A stretch of 64,000 nt of DNA from Plecoglossus altivelis. Lineage: Eukaryota > Chordata > Actinopteri > Osmeriformes > Plecoglossidae. Below are positions 1 through 12,840 of this stretch, piece after piece. Both the position numbers and the translations under genes were made by a program. How positions within the stretch are numbered: the stretch's first letter is position 1; each line of letters starts with the position of its first letter. The notes under the pieces were generated by a model. It made no database searches and had not been told where the DNA came from. It was given only the letters and a program-made list of their open reading frames with translations. The stretch covers positions 4,928,453 to 4,992,452 of the forward strand of contig BROE01000004.1 of assembly GCA_036571765.1 (NCBI GenBank). The letters are read 5' to 3'.

Positions 1-911
1 AGGTCTCCCGCTGTGTTTCCTGAGGATCTCTGTGGCAGTCGGACCGCACCAACAGGACAAGGAACATAGTGGCCGGACTGTACCAACAGGACCGGGATCA
101 AAGTGGCCGAACAGTACCAACAGGACCAAAAAAAAGCACTGTACCAATCTATCTGTTTAACAGCAGCAGAGATAACCAGAGATTCCTTTCAGGCAGAGCC
201 CCCACCACACTGGGCTGGGCCTGCGCTGGGCCTGCGGCTGGGCCTGCAGCTGGGCCTACGGCTGGGCCTGGGCTTGTGGGGGTGTACAGCATGTACAGAC
301 TAGCTCCGAGCCAGACAGGCCTGTAAACATAGGACTAGATGCTGGGGTCCTGGCTGACTGGAAGACAGGATTCGAGGACTGAAAGAGGGACATCCTACCA
401 GCACACAACGACTAACCCTAAAGGAAGGGAACACATACATACATAAATGTGACTTTGGATGTAATCTGTTCCAAAGGAGTGTGGTTAGAGGGAGGGGTGT
501 TAACGCTGGGCTGGGAGCAGGTTTATGGTCTGTCACTAGGAAGACACTAGAAGCTGCTTCATGTGAGTGTGAGTGAGTGAGTGAGTGAGTGACTGAGTGA
601 CTGAGTGAGAGAGAGAGGACATGCGTTGCTTCTCTCCTTCCTGTTCACCTGCAACAGGAAGAGGCAGCGTGAGACCGGGGCACAGGGATAGAGGACCCGT
701 CACACCCAAGATGGATGACTGAGGAAAGCTTGGAGCTGGCAACATTCCTCCAGTCTGACACACTGACTTACCTCCTGGGGAGGCAGGGGGAGGGCAGAAG
801 GAAAGGGGGAGAGGAAGAGAGGAGGGGCCATGAGACAACAACAGGAACAGAGGGGAGGAGAAAACAGCAGGTAGAAAACAAACAGGTTGAGGAGAAGGAA
901 GGAAGGAGAAG

Positions 912-913
<2 letters not shown>

Positions 914-975
<62 letters not shown>
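914..975. repeat. (GA)n microsatellite
   Basis: An almost perfect GA dinucleotide tract of about 60 bases inside a wider purine-rich zone (about 780-985). Confidence 0.95.
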
Positions 976-977
<2 letters not shown>

Positions 978-1216
978 CACGGGAAGATGACAGAGGGAGG
1001 AGGTGAAGACGAGAGCACAGTGGTGTTGTGGTGCAGCGACCCAGACACACAGAGCTGCCCTGTTAAAATCATCTTCCTTCTGGGGCCGCGAACCCACAAG
1101 GTTTTCCAGCTGCTGTCGCAGGCAGCCTGAACACTAGTCTGCTGCTTATCCCTCCCCCAGCCCCTCACCAAACCCCTCCAAACTGGAATTCCTTCGTCTG
1201 ACGATTTCTTTCAGCT

Positions 1217-1217
<1 letters not shown>

Positions 1218-1255
<38 letters not shown>

Positions 1256-1349
1256 GAGAGGAGAGAGAGAGAGGAGAGAAAAAGAGAGAGAGAAAAGAGA
1301 GAGAGAAAAAAGAGAGAGAGAAAAAGAGAGAGAGAAAAAGAGAGACAGG
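1218..1349. repeat. Interrupted GA-rich microsatellite
   Basis: GA dinucleotides with periodic AAAAGAGAGAGAG blocks. All bases on the plus strand are purines for over 100 bases. Confidence 0.9.
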
Positions 1350-1758
1350 GAGGATGTGGGATTGCTTTTTGGGAATGTATTCACTGGTTCTGATCTGGTT
1401 TGTTTTCTTGGTGAGGTTTGGCAGACTCACTCTGCTGTCGCTGCCTCAGAGAAGCCTGGGGTCTGCCATGTGAACTTTACTCAGTGAAGGGAGCGTCAAA
1501 TGACAAATTCGATCAGACAAAAATTGCTTAAAATCTCAACTATGCACTGACACAGTGGATTCCACTGTGAGCCTCCATAAAGATCTGTCATTACTAAGCT
1601 AAAGCCCATAATATTCACTATGAACCCAAATCTAACAGGTTTATTCAGATGGGTAGCTGGCCTTCAGCACAGCTGCCAAGCCTGCATGCTGGTATGGATT
1701 ATAGAAGTGTTACGTGTGAGTCTTTAGTAACCATATTTCATTCTGCAGTTCTTCCGTC

Positions 1759-1779
1759 CCCCCCCCCCCCCCCCCCCCA
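1759..1779. repeat. Poly-C run
   Basis: An uninterrupted run of about 20 cytosines. A similar C run lies near 20263-20278, and a G run lies near 42663-42675. Confidence 0.9.
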
Positions 1780-3514
1780 CCCCAAAATCGCAGCACATAT
1801 CAGAATCCAGAGCGTTACCTCACGTTACAGGTCGTAAAAGCAATCATGTCCAGATGTCTCCAGTGTGGAGATCAGAGAGCAGCCAGGCTCGGGCAGACTT
1901 GGAGCTTCTAGAGAAGCGCTCAGTTCCTCTGGTCAGGTTACTACAGACGTCTCCCCTTGAGGAGAGATCTTACAGTGTCCACCCCCCCCCCCCGTTGGCT
2001 AGCAGGTCCAGGAACGTGGCTGCCGCCGAACCCATTTGGTACCAAGACGGTGACGGTCCTCTTGGGATGTCACCCGCAAGTGTCTGGTCTCCGTCCCCGC
2101 GGGAGACGCTGTTGGACAGGGCTGGCCTCCCTGGAGTTACAGTCATTGTCTTTCTTTTCCACCCTCAGAAGACCCCCGTCAAGGAAACGACACGCCTGGC
2201 GTGAGACGCAGGAGACGCCCAGCTGTAGGACGCCACGCTGGAGCTGCTCTGGTCTAATCATAGCTGCTGATGAAAGCTTGCGTCTGTCCCCTCGGAGACA
2301 GGGGACACATTAATAGGGCCCGCGCTGAAAGGCACACAAAAGAGATCTGCTCCCAGAGCTGCGACGGATCCAAAATCGAAAATATCACAGAATTAACATG
2401 CCGCCCTTTTAAGTGTTGCATTATGGACTCGCAGCGGATGTCGGGAAGCAACACAAGAGAAAGAGATGCTACACGTTATCCCTGGTATCTCTCTGTCTCT
2501 CTCTATCTGTGTGTGTCTCTCTCCCTTTCTGTCTCTCTGTCTCTCTTTCTCTCTTTATCTCTCTCTCTCCCTCTGTGCCTCTCTCTCTGTGTCTCTCTCC
2601 AGATTGGCAAAGCTCCCCAAAGCTGTGAATAATTAACAAGATTAAAAGTCCTTTATAATTGTGTAAAGCCCTGCTGTTAAAACACCTGCTCTTAGATGCT
2701 GTGACACAGGTTTGAGTGAATTTGCCAAGTCTATAATATATATATTTTCAAAATGACAAAATAAAAGCCGCACTCAAGTTCCTGATAAAAAGGAAAGGTG
2801 TCGACTTTACAACCGATCGTAACTCTTCAGCCTTGTTCCCCGCCCCGCCCCGCCCCGCCTTCACAGACAAAATAGCAGCTGCACTTAACACCCGGACATG
2901 CAGGGCTTGTAAGCTTGCGGCAGGCTGAGGTGCAAAGGGAACAGCAGTTAGCAGCCCAGAGCTGCTGTGGGACCCCTGACAGGATTGTAGCCTGAAGTAG
3001 AAGAGCTTGCCGACGCTCTTCCAAGCTCCAGACGTGCTTGGGAGAAAAGCGTCATGGATTCACTTCAAACCTGCCAGACTCAGCATAAGCCTCTTTGTTT
3101 TTCTCCGCCTATCGCAACTTTCCCTCGGAATCTTGCTTTTCTCTCTCTTAAGCATCTTCACTGAGCCCTTCCACTTAACTTTCCCCTTTCTCTAAAGCAT
3201 CTTCTTTTTCTCCCCATTAAACTTTCCTCTGTCCTCAGTTTCACTGTCAACGCTACCTTCACATAGCTACTTAGCAGACTTTTCCAATCAGTCAAAACAA
3301 AGTCCTGGAAGTTCCTTCCCACGCTCCTCCCCTCCCACGACAGGGAACCGGATATGGGCCAGTGCATCTTACTGCTGGCTCCACATTCCTCCCAGCACAG
3401 CATGGATTGGTGCTACACATAGATATGTGGAGGGGCCACGATGGAAGCCACGCTCCCAGACATCAGAGAAAGTAGGAGCTGGGGAGAGCTTCTCCACACA
3501 TCTGTATGGTCCCA

Positions 3515-3846
3515 CAGCCAGGAGGACCAGCATGCAGCCAGGAGGACCAGCATGCAGCCAGGAGAACCAGCACGCAGCCACAAGGACCAGCACACAGCCA
3601 GGAGGACCAGCACGCAGCCAGGAGGACCAGCATGCAGCCACAAGGACCAGCACGCAGCCACAAGGACCAGCACGCAGCCAGGAGGACCAGCATGCAGCCA
3701 CAAGGACCAGCACGCAGCCAGGAGGACCAGCATACAGCCAGCACGTAGCCACGAGGACCAGCACGCAGCCAAGAGGACCAGCACGCAGCCAGCACGTAGC
3801 CAGGAGGACCAGCACGCAGCCACGAGGACCAGCACACAGCCAGGGA
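3515..3846. repeat. 20-bp minisatellite, about 16 copies
   Basis: A tandem array of the 20-base unit CAGCCAGGAGGACCAGCATG with variants (CACAAGG for CAGGAGG, CACG for CATG). Near the 3' end some units are truncated around CAGCACGTAG. Because 20 is not a multiple of 3, the array is open in several frames on both strands and gives spurious repetitive proteins. Confidence 0.95.
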
Positions 3847-5190
3847 GGTCATGACTGCATTTGCAGACATCTGAGGGAAAACCTGGCAGACCTGAGGTCA
3901 CAACTAACACGAGAAATATTCCAACCTCGGCTGAAGAGATGAGTAGGCCTCCAGAGAGAGTGAGGAGAGAGAGAGCCTGAGAGAGAGCCAGAGCCAAAAG
4001 AGAGAGAAAGAGAGTGAGAGTGCGAGAGCCAAAGAGAGATAGAGAAAGAGAGAGAATGCGAGAGCCAAAGAGAGATAGAGAGAGAGCCCAGACAGCAGAG
4101 GGGAAATAGTGCAGAGGCAGCAAGTGTGACCGGTCCAAAGCGGGATAAGTTATTCAGGGACAGTGAGACCAAAAAAAACAGAGCAGGAGAGATGGAGGGC
4201 AGACAGCCGAAAAACAGAGGAGGAAGAAGCAGAAGAAGAGGAAGAAGAGGAAGAGGAGGTCTATAACCACTCCATCTGAACAGAAAACCAAGTTCAGAAG
4301 TTCGCCTGCAGCTACACTTCCGGAAGCGTGTAGAAGAACCCCCCCCGACAGCTGTTCTACCCTTGTCTTCACACACACACACACTCTCTCTCTGACACTC
4401 TGTGTCACACACTCTGTCACTCTCTCTCTCTCTCTGTGACCTGAGGTACAGGGTTACGGAGGGGTAAGAGATGAGAGGCAGCCATGCCGCTAACTAGCCT
4501 CCCCCACGCTAACCCCTGGAGCCAATCCTTGATACTGATCTGAGGTTAGCTCGACCTGTCAGCGCTTAACGGTGCCAGCGATGAATTAGAGCACGTAAAC
4601 TGATCTGGGGTCCAGATCACAGGACCGGCCCTCCCCGGGCCCCTGGTGAAGCCGGCAGGAAACCCCAGAGGAGCAGGAGAGCTCCAGTAATGAAACACAG
4701 TAAACCAGCCGAGTCCTGGTCTCTCTGCTCATTAAAGCCTGTGCACTGCGGTGCTCCCTGAAGACATCCCCCCAGCCCAGGCTGCTGTCCACTCCCCTCC
4801 TTGTCTCTCCATCCAGTCCTCTCCCTCTCTATCTCTCTCTCTCTCTCTCTACTTCCCTCTCTCTGGTCAGAGATTAAACAACAATAGCTTCAGGGGTAGT
4901 CATAGCAAAGCTTAGTCAGCACAAAGACTCACCTCCACCACTCCACCCCCCCCTCTCTCTCGATCACACACACACACGCACAACCCTTCAACACTCACAC
5001 TCAACAAACACACCCAAGCCTTCTCAGACAAGACAGACGCGAAAGCGCACACACACACACACAAACTATGTTTGCGTAGCTGGTTCACTAACTGCGTTTG
5101 AGAAATGAGAGTTTCAGTGATATGTATCTAACCTGTCATTATCCTCCAGCAAAAACAAGACTGCAACGACATGACAACAAGCGCCTGCTA

Positions 5191-5279
5191 TCCACAAACC
5201 ACTACAGACTGATCCTCCACAAACCACTACAGACTGATCCTCCACAAACCACTACAGACTGATCCTCCACAAACCACTT
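5191..5279. repeat. 25-bp tandem repeat, 3-4 copies
   Basis: The unit AAACCACTACAGACTGATCC plus TCCAC is repeated with no spacer. The last copy diverges at its end. Confidence 0.9.
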
Positions 5280-5839
5280 CTAACTCCAACTCCTCAACAT
5301 ACACAGCCTTAACTCCTTATCAAGCTACCGTCATGTCATTATTATCGTTTGCTCATGTGATCCAGACCTAGTGGAAGTCTCTATCTCATCAAACAATTAA
5401 GCAGATGATTGAGCTGAAGGGTGGACAAAACCCTGACTAATTCTGTTGTCAACGCCAGGGCTTCCGCCCCACTAATTCATTCATAATCCAAGTCAAGCGC
5501 TCGCAGCTCGTTCCAAAAACACCTTGGTTCTCATCCCTGCTCTTAACACAGCCACGTCCAAACCTCTTGAACCTAATATGAAAAACATGTTCAAAATTCA
5601 TGGGACGGCATTGTGCTGATCGATTATGCAAGCTTCTGACTGAATAGTCTGCCGGTGTCCGCCCCTCCTTCACGGCACTGAGGGCCGATTGACAAGTGCG
5701 TGGTTAATGGTCGTGAGAACCAACGAGGATCCTGGGTAATCCTGGAGGGAAGGCAGAGAGGGGGCCAGAGGCCACAAGCCTGCTGACACTTTGACAGATG
5801 TGGGGCTTTGCGCCTCTGTGAACTGGCACACAACGGGGG

Positions 5840-6205
5840 AAAGGAGGAGGAGGAGGAGAGGGGGGGAGAGATAGGAGCAGAGTGGGAGAGTGACTAGGAG
5901 GAGAGGGAAGGAGGAGGGAGAGAAAGAAGGGGAGCAGAGGGAGGGTGAGAGAGAGGAAAGAGAATAGGAGGGAGAAGAAGGGGAGTTGGAGAGAGAATAG
6001 AAAGAGAGAGAGAGAGAGAGAGAGTATAGGAGGGGAAGGAGGAGGACAGGGTGACAGAGAAGAGGAGAAGGAGAGGGGAGAGAGAAGAGAAGAAGGGGGA
6101 AGAGAGGGTAGAGGACTGGGGAGGAGGAGATGGTAGAGGAGGAGGAAGAGGACAGTGTAGAGGAGGACAGTGTAGAGGAGGAGGGGAGAGGAGGAGGAGA
6201 GGCCC
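5840..6205. repeat. Long purine (GGA/GA) tract
   Basis: About 365 bases of nearly pure A/G on the plus strand, including a GA run near 6003-6024. The strand bias makes this a candidate triplex-forming sequence. No gene is seen in it. Confidence 0.9.
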
Positions 6206-6595
6206 AGGGATTGAAAGGGTTGTTCTTAAGCTCCTTGTCTCTCAGAAGCCCTCACCCATGCAGTCGTCTCCAAAGACAGGGTCAGCCCGTTGCCAGACGA
6301 CAGACATCTGGGGCTGCTGTTTGGAAAACAAAACAATGAAGTGAGGGGGCACGGGCTTCAGCTTTCCTTCTCCGGTCTCTACTTCTGTCAAACTCCTTTC
6401 CCTTTGTTTTCATCCCCCTCACACCACAGCTCTCCCCCTCTACCTCTCTCTCTTTCCCTCTCCCTCCTCTCTCCTCTTCTCCCTGTGGAGCAGTCAGACA
6501 GCAAGGCTGAGGTATTAGACAGGGGCGGAGGCAGACCCACAGGAAACCCTCTTGATACCTGACCGTCTCTCTCACATGCTGTCTGTCTGAGCAGG

Positions 6596-6712
6596 GTTGA
6601 GGGGCTGGTCTGAGGAGGGGGGGAGCAGGGCTGGTCTGTGGAGGGGGGGGCTGAGGGGCTGGTCTAAGGAGGGGGGGGAGCAGGGCTGGCCTGGGGAGGG
6701 AGCGGGGGGGGA
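6596..6712. repeat. G-rich tandem repeat, about 3 copies
   Basis: Imperfect repeats of a GGGGCTGGTCTGAGGAGG-type unit of roughly 40 bases with G runs of 7-8. The plus strand has repeated G tracts compatible with G-quadruplex formation. Confidence 0.8.
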
Positions 6713-7310
6713 TCCGTCAAGGAGGAAGAGTTAGTTTGAGGAACGCTGAAGGGAGGGAGACCACTAAGGAATTCCTGTGGAGTGCTTGCAGACAGCGCTT
6801 CAGATTGTTGTTGCAGTTTCATCCATCCATCACCTGGCCCCAGGCTTCCTGTGTGTGTGGTCCTGTCCAGTGTGACAGGGTCTGTCTCTGTCTCCCTCTC
6901 TCTCTCTGTCTCTCTCTCTCTCTCTCAGAGACAGTCACTGATGACAAGAGCGTGCTCTTACACACGCACTGGGTAGCATAAGCAACCTATTACACAGGCT
7001 TTTGCTTGTTGGGTTCACCCTCGTTTGCTTCCACTCAAGACAAATAGCAGGCAATCATGTGTGCGTGTGTTTGTGCGCGTGCATGCCTGTGTATGCAGGG
7101 GCCAATAGCACCTGCTTTGAGGCATGGGCACGACTTCATTCTCACCCAAGTCATTTCCTTCCCTCTTTACGAATGGGGGCTGAAAATGACTTTTTAATCG
7201 CAGTCAGAAATCAGTGTTAAAAATAGTGGCTGTAGAGGCGGACAGGCTTCTCAGACGCTTACAGAGTGTGACGCTTCTCCACCTGGCTTGAATTCCTCCT
7301 CTCCCAACCT

Positions 7311-7427
7311 CACCCTGGAACAGCCTGCCCCCTCTGCCTCACCCTGGAACAGCCTGCCCCCTCTGCCTCACCCTGGAACAGCCTGCCCCCTCTGCCTCAC
7401 CCTGGAACAGCCTGCCCCTCTGCCTCT
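7311..7427. repeat. 29-bp tandem repeat, 4 copies
   Basis: Four near-perfect copies of a 29-base unit beginning CACCCTGGAACAGCCTGCCC. The last copy has one base fewer in its C run. Confidence 0.95.
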
Positions 7428-10400
7428 CTCTCTACCTCTGCCTCTCCTTTCCTCAACCCCACCATCACCATCACCTCCTTATTTCTTGAGCAGGCGCTGC
7501 GTTTCTGACGTTGTCCCCAGCGGTCGCCGCCTGTACGAGTCAGAGGCTTCAGAAAACGGAAGGCTACTGCTAGCGGGTTGGTTCTGTATGGATGGAGCTG
7601 TGAGTTGGAGGCAGCGTTCAGCTCCGCGCCGGGGGAAATGTCTGTCTAATTACTGTCTTTAAAACACTATCATTACACAGGCAGGATTCTGACTTCACAA
7701 CAACTCCGTTGCTGTGGCAACGCCGTTTTGACAATTACCAGAGGATTGCTACTTTAGTTTTCTCACCTTTTTTCTCACCTTCTCCAGCCCCCCTCCCTCC
7801 TCCCACGGTGCCAGCAAACCAATCACAGGGCAATGTGCCATTTTGGCCGAGTCGCTGCATAGCTTGACCCTCCTCTTAAAAGGCAAGGGCACCTCATCAG
7901 TCTACGCAGGTTGCATCATTATCAAGGATGTAATCCGCTGTTGCTGAGTGATGTTTCGTCAGCTGAAGCAGCCGATCCCACACACAGCGGGTGAAGAGAA
8001 CACAGCAGGCTGGCGCTCCACGCTAACACAGCTGGGCTGGTCCGCTATTACGCAACACTCCAGCACCACCCCCGCAAGCCCTCCTCATGACCATCCTGCC
8101 TCTCTCCCTCCCTGCCTCCCCCCTCCTCCCCAACGCAGCGCTGGCTAATCACAGGCAGAGGTGTGCAGCTAGTTGCCAACGCTTCAGCGGAGAGCTCTAT
8201 GGCTAGGAGAGAGACTCTCAGAGATAGCTCTGTCTCCTGAGGGGGAGGGAGAGGGAGAGAGCGAGCGGGAGGGAGAGAGCGAGAGGGAGAGAGACATTAA
8301 CACAGAGAGAGAAACAGAGAGAGAGAGAGGGGAGTAACAGAGAGCAGGAACACGGAGAAACCGAGACAGACAGCACACAGATAACTTGCCTTTAGGACTG
8401 AAGCTCTAGAAGATATCTAATCTACTCAGGAACCCTGCTGCCTACATATTAATGTATAGCTGCTCGTCGTCTGCCTGCTAGGATATCCAGTATCAGCACT
8501 TTGCTATATCTGCCTGTTCTCCAGACTCTCCCAAGTATTAGACCTTCTATACACAGGAGAATGTCTACGGAGCCTGACTCAGACATCAGGAAATTACTGC
8601 ACACAGTCAGCACCTTGTGTGAATGCAGGGGCCTGGTTTATAGCCTGGTGGTGAGGTCCAGGCACAGACGCCTTGCTGAGCAGCCCCTGGCTTTGACGGT
8701 GGCCTCGAATGGGAGGTGAGCCAATCAAACTCGGCGAATCAGAAGTCAGACTCCGGCTCAGCACCCTGGTAAACTTGACCCAGAAAGGCCCGTTATCTAG
8801 ACAGACGTTCAGGCCAGCAGGGATGTGAACAGACAGACGAGGGACTTATTAATACATTTCAGCTCTTTTTCAACCGCCTCGTATTAAACCACAGGAGGAG
8901 AGTTCAGCCAGCAGTCAGGACGTCCTTGCGGGCAGTCTCTTTATTCAAATCAACCCTGGGCCAAATCAGGCTCTGCCATTTCATTAGTAACATGGGAACT
9001 CACCCCTGATTCTCTAATGACAAACAGCAGCTTAAAGAGCAGGGGATCGCGTCTTGCATACGTAACAAACCACAGCTCGCCAATTCCTCCCAGGTGCGCG
9101 TTGCAGCTGCGGGGAAAACGGGTGGCGTTTGGAGAGGCGTCACGACGCCGCCGCCAAGGATGAAAAGCGCGGCGGCGGGATACGGTTCTTGATGGTCGTT
9201 TAAGCACTCGAGCGCTGCGGAGCGGCCCACTTCAGATGAGTGATTGGGTAACGAGGCAGCATCACTGGTCTGAGTGATTCAGTCCTCCGCATCGTCGCAG
9301 AACACGGGAGGGAGGGAGGAAGGGGGGGAGGGAGGGGGAGGGAGGGGGAGATAACAGGTGCCATGAAGGAGGCGTGCTCAGGCAGAGGTCACAGCCAGTC
9401 TCGACCTCGTACAATCGGATCGTTATCCGGAGGTTGCCAGGTCTTCCCCTTCTTAAAGACCGCACTCAAAAAGACTTTGTCTGTTTGTATGCTTCAGGTT
9501 AACCATTAACCTGGTACAGCCCAGTTAACGTTCCTGGTAGAGTGTCAGTCCACAGAGAAACACACAAACACTCCCAGGGAAGGGCAGGGAGCGAGGGAAA
9601 CGACTGTTGGTGAACGCAGATCCCCATTGTTCTTCACAGCGCTCAGCTTAGCATAAGTTGAAAACGATGAGGTCACCTCTATTGTGTTGGCATAGATGTC
9701 TCACACATTCCACTGTCTGCCAGTGTCCTGTTGGTCCACAGACATTGTCTACGAAAGACAGAGGAGGCAGAAGAGACCTTGTTAAGCTGTGCTAGTGGGA
9801 CCACGGCCTTGGGGTGGTGAAGCCCTCACAGACGAAACTGAGGATGCTTCAAATCAAGACCAGTTTTTTGGTACCCGCACTGTCACAGAGGGTGACACCG
9901 ATGCTAAGAACTTTGCACCAGCACAACCAGATCGAAGCCCTCAAAGACACCAAGGAAAACTCCCACAAATCTCTGAGAGGATGGGAGAATCATGGCGAGG
10001 AGCAGTTCAGCGAGAGATTCCCTCACCCAGAGACCTGTTAGCCAAGCAAAGAAGCGCAGCCCATCTGACCAAGACAGTTCTACAACGTCTAACGGATGTA
10101 TCGTAGCGGATCGCAGAAGATTCACCCCTGCCTCGGAAGTACTCCATGCAAAACACCTGCATACCAGATGTTACAGTCTGGTCATGATCTCACTTCTCTG
10201 GATACAAGCTGCATCCTATTCACGCGCCGCCCCTGTGAACCCAAGTCTTGACTCGCTACCGAGGCCATCGTTAATACCGTCCGAAATGTCCCCCTAAAAA
10301 TAAAAAATAAACCCTACGACAGAACTCTAAGCGTTCGCCAGCTGAGCGAAAGCAGGGAGGAATCTGGAGTCAGCGTTTTCCCCGGCAGTGCTGGACACGG

Positions 10401-11640
10401 CGTGGCTCTGAGGCAGGAAGACAATCCCAGGGTCAGCCAAGAGCTCAGGCTACAATCAGCAAAGCAGGATTCCCATGCAGGCTGTATTAGCAGCCCTGGC
10501 AGGGTGAGCGGGAGGCTTCGTAGTCCATCATGGATCAGATTAGGAGGAAGTCACAGCCTTCTTGGTCTTGGCCGAGGTAGCTGTGGAACATCCGTGGGCC
10601 TCTGGGGTGGGGGGGGTGGGGGGTGAGAGAGAGCGAGGGAGAGAGGTGTAGAGGAAAGAGTGACCATGGAAAAGGAAAGGGGCAACAGGTGCTGAGGGGA
10701 GGGCATCAAGGAGGCTAATGGCTAAAACAGAGGGGAGACCTGTGATGATGTTTGACTGTTGGGTTTTAGTGGCTTCCTACTGCGTCCAGAGTCTGAAGTT
10801 CAGGGGAAGTTCAGAACTCTATCAGGTGACAGAGGGAAAAAGCCCCAGCCTCTAACCTCCCCCTCGTCATCCCAGTCTCCTCTGCCCTGTGACAGCTGAC
10901 TCGGGGAGATGGGATCACAAATACATGGTGTAGCGATGTTCCCGGCACCACTTTCACAAGCCTAGCATGTTCGTGATTCACTAATGAACACAATGGCTCA
11001 CTGGGTGACTCAACGCATTGCACAACTCAATAAATGGCCTTATAGAAATGGATAGGTTACAAATATTTGGGTTATCATCGAGAAACAACATCCTGTGTAT
11101 GTCTTGCATAAACACTGCAGTCCCATTCAATCTATGGCTGTTGAGGGAGAACTCCTTAAGATTTAGCAATGAATAAAAAGCAGTCCAGCCAGGAATTTAC
11201 AAGCTGAACTGACACATTTTCCCAGAATGTGTTTTACATCATAAAGATGGACATTTTTGGATTGCACATTGGTGTTTCCTGATTATTGTCAAGTGCCACA
11301 ACAAAGAGAAACAATGAACCAGAGGAGTGTATGCGTGCGACAGACAGAGTAGCTAAAGTAGAAATGAGCAACACAAGCTGATCCCTGTGGGTAACAACAT
11401 CATATAAATATACAAAATACCATCAGTAGAGAACCAGAACAGATTTACTGTAATAACTTCCCAAAGCCGCTGATTAGACCAGCCGGAAACTGACTCACAA
11501 TGTGGCTCAGGGTCTTGAACCCTCACATCTCCAATCCTCACACACTTTCAGACTTATTTTTGCATGAAATTCAGGCAGCAGAACAGCGGCACACAGAAAC
11601 TATTTGCAGGCAATTAACAAGCCCGTGGGTCAGGATGAAA

Positions 11641-11948
11641 GTGTCACCATGCTAGCTAATGAGGGTCACCATCCTAGCTTCAGTGTGTCACCATGCTAGC
11701 TGCAGAGGGTCACTATCCTAGCTGCAGAGGGTCACCATGCTAGCTGCTGAGGGTCACCATGCTAGCTACTGAGTGTCACCATGCTAGCTTCAGAGTGTCA
11801 CCATGCTAGCTGCATAGTGTCACCATGCTAGCTGCAGAGTGTCACCATGCTAGCTGCAGTGTCACCATGCAAGCTGCAGAGTGTCACCATGCTAGCCGCT
11901 GATGGTCACCATGCTAGCTGCAGTGTCACCATGCTAGCTGCTGATGGT
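11641..11948. repeat. About 23-bp minisatellite, roughly 14 copies
   Basis: A tandem array of GTCACCATGCTAGCTGCAGA plus GTG variants. Units vary in length (about 19-24 bases) and a few carry CATCCTAGC or CACTATCC changes. There are no conserved separators between copies, so this is a minisatellite and not a CRISPR array. Confidence 0.95.
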
Positions 11949-12718
11949 AGAATCTGGCAGGCAAGAAAACATCTCTGCTGATTTGAGAGTTCAGTCTGTC
12001 TAGAGTACAAACAGATGGTGAGCCCTGAGCCAGTTGGTGGGAATTTAAGCAATGCAGCAAATAGGCTACATTCAGGGATTTAAAGACTTACAAAACTTGT
12101 CATGTCTTTCATTCATGGACTGAGCAGACTGACTGAGTGGGGGAGAGGGGGGGGCGTTCGAGAGCATCCTTTGCTGTGAATGGATGCCACAAAAAACAAA
12201 TAGATTTTCCTATTGAGAAACAATTCATGGGAGATCAACCTTGATTATTGCAATATGTGTCTGGAATGACAGCAATAAATTGGCTTACATCGCTGGCTGC
12301 GTTTGATAACCATCTCTCTTTGAGGCCATATAAAATCTATTGATAAAATCATATCAAAAATATCTGCCCGATTCACAACAATACAAATTCCTTTGTAAAT
12401 TCAGGCCTATGTTGGATTATGAGGGCCGTGTGCCTGTTGGTTAGTACTGTTTGGAGTACCTTCCTGTGCCAAAAGCTGATTAGATTCCAGTTTAAAATCA
12501 TCAGGACTGTTCTCTCTGGCCCCCATCTGTTCCATCTGTTTTCTTCTGCTTGGATTTGCCAGCCTACTTATTGTTTTGTTGTGTTTTTTTTATAGATTTC
12601 TCGCTAGTCTGTCACAACTCAAAATCTATGCCTTTTTCCATATCTGTTTTCCTTTCATCTGCCATAATCCTCTCCGTGCCCTAATTAGACTGTTTCTTCA
12701 CCATGGAATGGGAAAGAA

Positions 12719-12722
12719 AGAC

Positions 12723-12792
<70 letters not shown>

Positions 12793-12840
12793 GTAGAGAG
12801 ACAAGAGAAAGAGAGGGAGAGAGAGAAAGAGAGGGAATGG
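12719..12840. repeat. GA-rich microsatellite
   Basis: A purine tract with a perfect GA core (about 12742-12785) followed by imperfect GAGAAAGAGAGG blocks. Confidence 0.9.

Noticed and set aside
3413..4138. A 241-residue minus-strand open frame rich in LLAACWSSWLRAG repeats
   Set aside because: It is a translation of the 20-bp minisatellite and the flanking purine tract. Other frames on both strands are equally open and no known domain is present.
9789..10297. Two overlapping plus-strand frames of about 100 residues
   Set aside because: The composition is not low-complexity, but I see no domain and no splice context. The piece around 9950-10040 only faintly recalls dispersed fish repeats containing GGAAAACTCCC.
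11641..11948. Regular repeats that might suggest a CRISPR array
   Set aside because: The copies abut without unique spacers of constant length and the surroundings are a fish genome, so it is a minisatellite.
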